DNA of 64,000 nt from assembly GCA_022497155.1 (NCBI GenBank), contig MU385723.1, positions 434,001 to 498,000 on the forward strand, in the 5' to 3' direction. Every line of letters starts with the position of its first letter. The first letter of the stretch is position 1. This DNA is from Whalleya microplaca. Taxonomy: Eukaryota > Ascomycota > Sordariomycetes > Xylariales > Xylariaceae. This document shows, piece by piece, positions 59,762 to 64,000 of the stretch. The translations under genes and the position numbers were made by a program. The notes below the pieces were generated by a model. It had not been told where the DNA came from. It saw nothing but the letters and a program-made list of their open reading frames with translations, and did no database searches.

Positions 59762-62454
59762 ATGACTTACTCACAAGATGATATTCATCTACATTCTCTG
59801 GAACACCCAGAGACGTTCTGGGCTCGTCAAGCCGAGCATCTGCACTGGCACAAGAAACCGAGAGATGTCTTGACGAGGACGACGAAGACGCTTGCAAATG
59901 GCACCACACACCCACATTGGCAATGGTTCAGCGGGGGTGAGATATCGACTTGTTTCAATTGCGTTGACCGACATGTGCTTGCGGGAAATGGGGATCAACC
60001 CGCCCTCTATTACGACAGCCCAGTAACCAAAACAAAACAGACTATCACATATGCACAATTGCTCGATGAGGTTGAGGCCACCGCTGGTGCCTTGAGGGAA
60101 GAAGGCGTGAAGAAAGGCGACGTTGTGCTGGTCTATAGTGCGTCTTTCCATCACGTGTATTCCTCAGGATAATCACTTACTTGATAATTCACAGTGCCCA
60201 TGATACCTGCCGCTCTGATCGGCATCCTCGCTATCAGTCGTCTCGGAGGAATTCACGTTGTAGTATTTGGCGGGTTCGCAGCAGCATCTCTCGCTCAACG
60301 TATCGATGCCTCTAAGCCCGTAGCTATTCTCACGGCTTCATGTGGCATTGATGGAGCTAAACCACCCATGAGCTACAAACCATTCATTTCAGAGGCTATT
60401 GAGCTATCTAGTCATAAGCCGAGCCGAGTAGTTGTCTGGCAGCGAAATGAGCTGCGGTGGGAGTCTCTGAACAAAGCTGGTGGCGAGCGTAATTGGTTCA
60501 AGATGGTGCGCAGCTGTAGGGCAAGAGGCGTGAAGGCAGAATGCGTGCCGATTGGCGCTAATGATCCGGTATATATCATCTACACAAGCGGAACAACGGG
60601 CTCTCCGAAAGGGGTAGTACGCGAGGCTGGTGGCCATGCAGTCGGGCTTCATCTCTCCATAAGTTACCTTTTCGGTGTCCAAGGACCCAGGGATGTGATA
60701 TTTACTGCAAGGTGTGTTAAGCCAATTCCATACTTACGATAAACCATACTAACATAATCAAAGCGATATCGGTTGGGTGGTGGGCCACTCGTATATTATA
60801 TACGCGCCTCTACTTGCGGGAGCGGCAACTGTCCTTTTCGAAGGAAAACCTATTGGAACACCTGTATGTGCATTTCATAGTCACGCATCGCCCTTTTCAA
60901 CCGTGACCGAAGCAAGACACACCAGTCCAGCCCTGTTCTTTGTCGAGTGTCTATAAAATATATATTTCACAGACTAGAGCTATTCCGGACGAGTGTGGTT
61001 GATAATAACTGCTAACTCCGTTCACTGTAGGATAGTTCAACTCTATGGCGAATTATACAAGATTATAAAGTAACCAGCTTATTCGCCGCTCCAAGTAAGT
61101 ATTGCCTCGAGTCCTGCAGTGGGGTTAAATCTAACATTCACAGCCGCTCTACGAGCTATAAAGAGAGATGATCCAGAAAACGAAGCACTCAAGCAAATAG
61201 GCGAAGAAGGAGGCTTGAAGAGCTGTGAGTATATTTCACAGCGTTTATGAATCTTCTCTGCCCCTTTCGTAGTATACGTCTATCTTAATGTAACTCTTTC
61301 AGGAGATACGATCAAGAGGATTAAGCCTCGTAGACTGTATATGAAAAGAAAAGCGATTCCAAACAAACAGTAGTTGCTAACTAGATACTGGCAGTGAAAG
61401 CGTTGTTCCTCGCTGGCGAAAGGTCAGAGCCCTCAATTATCACTATGTACCAGGACCTTATCCGGAAGTACGGAGCTCCTGATTCTACAGTAATTGACAA
61501 CTGGTGGTCATCCGAATCTGGGTCTCCCATGTCAGGCATCAGCCTGAATCCCCACGCCGGGAGTGACCGAATGACTAGGACGAAACTTCAGAAGCCACCT
61601 CCAATCAAGCCAGGAAGCGCGGGCAAACCAATGCCAGGATTTGATATCAGAGTGGTGGATGACAACGGCACCGAGCTAAAGAGAGGCAAAATGGGTAATA
61701 TCGTCCTCGCAGCACCACTAGCCCCAACCGCATTCACCACTCTATGGCATGATGATGAGAGGTTCTATAAAAGCTACCTTAAGAGATTTCGCGGGAATTG
61801 GATAGACACAGGGGGTATGTATTTACAGTTGTCAAGACCTCAATGTTCTGGCTGACTTTTTACAGATGCTGGCATGATAGATGCCCAAGGTTACATAAGT
61901 ATCATGAGTCGAAGTGATGACTTAATTAATACAGCAGGTCATCGACTTTCCACTGGTAAGTCTGGTCCTACGCCGTTCAATGGGACTACGCTAGTTAACA
62001 TAGACAAACAGGCTCCATTGAGCAAGCAATAACGAGTCATCACCTGGTAGCAGAAGCAAGCGTTGTGGGCATCCCGGACTCTCTGAAAGGCCAGCTTCCT
62101 TTTGCCTTTATAACACTTTCAGTGCATGACCATCCGCGGTCCGCAGTGCCAAACAAAGAACTGTCTGCAGAGATTCAGCGTCAAGTCCGCAGCCAGATCG
62201 GAGGCATCGCGACGCTTGGTGGTATAATACAGGGGAAGGGAATGATTCCGAGGACAAGGTCGGGGAAAACTCTCCGGAGAGTTTTAAGAGAGCTCGTTGA
62301 GAACGCCGTCCACGGAGAGTACTCAAAGGAAGTGCAATATCCTGCCACTATCGAGGACGCGTCTGTGATTCATGTGGCGAGAGAAAAGGTCGCAGAATAT
62401 TTCCAGCACAGGGGTGACTTGCATGGAGCCATCGAGACAAGATCGAAACTATAG
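59762..62454 (+). CDS. Propionyl/acetyl-CoA synthetase-like acyl-CoA ligase
   Basis: Eight exons: 59762-60137, 60195-60711, 60764-60863, 61031-61094, 61144-61224, 61395-61814, 61866-61955 and 62012-62454; 696 residues. The N-terminal acetyl-CoA-synthetase domain has [15 protein letters not shown]. The AMP-binding P-loop is [11 protein letters not shown] (ends at residue 265), followed by [20 protein letters not shown] and the ATP/adenylate segment DNWWSSESG. The C-terminal domain has [17 protein letters not shown], and the catalytic lysine, Lys635, lies in [10 protein letters not shown]. The overall pattern is closest to the propionyl-CoA synthetase (PrpE/ACSS3) branch. It would activate propionate or another short acid to the CoA thioester via acyl-AMP. 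No carnitine- or methylcitrate-cycle gene lies nearby, and no clear PTS1 tripeptide ends the chain (SKL is in fact the C-terminal SKL of TRSKL, so peroxisomal targeting is possible). Confidence 0.92.
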
Positions 62455-63661
62455 TTCTCGTTCGGTACCCGATACCTTAGTTCAGTCCGAAGAGTTGCTC
62501 CGCTGGCGACGTTCGAACTCAACCTCGTATCTCGGACCCCTTGATATAGATATATTACCGGTCTTCCAGTTTTTCTGTTCATACCCCATCGCAGATTCCG
62601 TCCATAACTGGCCCATCAAAGCCCGCATTTGAAGTCTAGGCGGCCTATGAAAGATATTTGTCTGTCATACAAGTGGTCGCGGAATCTTGACAGGTGAACT
62701 TCGCCACCACTTGATGCAATGAGACCAGTATATATTATATATTACATCTCAGCCAACACTATATGATGTATGGCTATGTTTTGGGGGTAGTCTAATATTA
62801 GAAAGAGTGCAGCCCCGTTTTCGCTCTGCTTTATACAGGCGACAGGAGCCACCGCAACACGTTGACATCGAGATCCAGAGATCGCCATCAAAGAAATCAC
62901 TTCAGAGTCAAATGAAGTAGAAATTACCTGATTTCACTTATATAAGCCGACAATTGAATACATACACATTTTGATCTCCAAGATATCATGTTGGCTCTAT
63001 CGCCCAAATCCCGGCATTTGTGATACAGTCGACCAACAATGATATTCAATTTATACAATGAGGCTTGTTAATCCTAAATATAAAACTTTAAAGATATTAT
63101 GTTGTATATTGCCATATTAGGACATATCATTAAGGTGATGATCAAATACGAAAGGAGTCCTGGATTTCGTCCACAACTCCCGACCATACATAGCACTGCT
63201 CGACACTTTGTTCTGCAGCCGAGTGCGAGGCAATGCCACCGCTTTGTCCACGATATAAAGTTAGTCTTCTGGATTTGGACTCGCTGCGCTGTTGAAATCG
63301 CTTCGTAATGACTAAGCTGATAACTAGGCCTGCTCAGCCTTAAAACGCAGTAAGTAGCTAGAATAGGCAATTGGGACGGATATCTAATTGTAGAACTTGT
63401 CAATGTCGGACAAAGTAATGATGGCTTCATGATGGCTTGATAATCGCAAGGTGAAGCTGCAACAAGGCAGAGCCCCTTAATATATATACAGGTGCCAGCG
63501 GTATGTAGGCCTACAAACAGTCCTATAGGCATACTTTAACAGAACCTCAATGTGAATGAAACCTATATATCAGACTCTCTACTCACGACTGCTTTGAAGT
63601 TGAAAGTGTCTCTTTACTAGAAACTACGAATATAATTCTGTTGCAGACGAAGCTCCTTACA
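62455..63661. other. Intergenic, no gene seen
   Basis: About 1.2 kb, AT-rich, between the acyl-CoA synthetase and the partial gene at the window edge. The overlapping ORF at about 63074-63532 (minus) has no recognisable domain. Confidence 0.45.
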
Positions 63662-64000
63662 ATGGCCGGCATGACCATAGTCACTCTTCTGGGGAGTCGT
63701 AGTAAGTCCAGTACACTTTCAAGTTCACGCCAACACATGTTCGATTGTACTAAAATTCATTAGCTACTGCTCAATGTAGTTGGGAAACATTGCCAGCTCT
63801 TAGATGCGTGTTAGCGAACCATCCAACATCACAAGTAATTGATTTGCACCTTGCAGTTAAACCGACACCTCGTAGTCTCGCAGGCTTGAAGAATCCTGGA
63901 GATGATGCAGTCTGGCTTGCCGACGAGAATGGAGAGCACATTTGCGCCGATACAAAGACATTCGGGTCAGAGAATGCTCTTCGGTTCCTTTTAGGTTGTC
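63662..64000 (+). CDS. Partial gene, unrecognised product, truncated by window edge
   Basis: Proposed exon 1 at 63662-63701 (MAGMTIVTLLGSR plus one base, GTAAGT donor) joined in phase to an exon starting at 63857 after a CCTTGCAG acceptor. The second exon is open to the window end (SLAGLKNPGDDAVWLADENG, later TKTFGSENALRF). The 155-nt intron could hide a further small exon. No family is recognised from about 60 residues. The acceptor, open frame and protein-like composition favour a real gene. Confidence 0.45.

Overview
The window is nuclear DNA from a filamentous ascomycete (Pezizomycotina). A Sordariomycete is the best guess. The evidence is short spliceosomal introns (mostly 50-80 nt, GTRNGT donors, CTAAC/CTGAC-like branch sites), a StuA/Asm-1-type APSES regulator whose N-terminus resembles Sordariomycete proteins, a fungal-type single-chain 5-oxoprolinase, an Rvs167-type BAR-SH3 protein and an Hmp1/CsbD-like stress protein. 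I support 16 genes in 64 kb (about 4 kb per gene), which is loose packing for this group. I saw no rRNA or tRNA gene, no CRISPR array and no intact transposon.

Layout, left to right. 1-8 kb holds a six-cysteine small secreted protein, a wax-synthase-like MBOAT acyltransferase and a fungal LURP/tubby-like protein, separated by AT-rich spacers; this is the most accessory-looking part. 8-14.5 kb holds housekeeping genes: RVS167 (minus) divergent from mitochondrial cysteine desulfurase NFS1 (plus), then an Hmp1-like gene. 17.5-28.3 kb holds an NmrA-like reductase, an ADGF-type adenosine deaminase and a 4.1-kb-coding 5-oxoprolinase. 29-37 kb holds a PXA/PX/nexin-C membrane sorting protein, a PC4/Sub1 coactivator and a second small secreted protein. 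39.5-41.5 kb holds stuA, followed by a 14-kb stretch without a supportable gene. 55.9-64 kb holds a BRCT protein, an eight-exon propionyl/acetyl-CoA synthetase-like gene and the first exons of an unrecognised gene cut by the window edge.

Introns were placed by hand. They change several gene models. 5-Oxoprolinase is one spliced gene, not two adjacent hydantoinase-like ORFs. RVS167 gains an N-terminal mini-exon and a 23-nt terminal exon that restores the SH3 end. StuA is three exons. The adenosine deaminase gains a 47-codon first exon.

The genes do not form an evident pathway or biosynthetic cluster. The most unusual signal is the region upstream of stuA. About 1.1 kb on the stuA sense strand contains a single ATG, and that one is immediately followed by a stop codon. 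The proximal 128 codons are open in frame with stuA without an ATG. Farther upstream lie CT-rich tracts, microsatellites and a 14-kb gene desert. Together these suggest a long, selected leader with possible non-AUG or alternative initiation. I did not find a clearly new multi-gene system.
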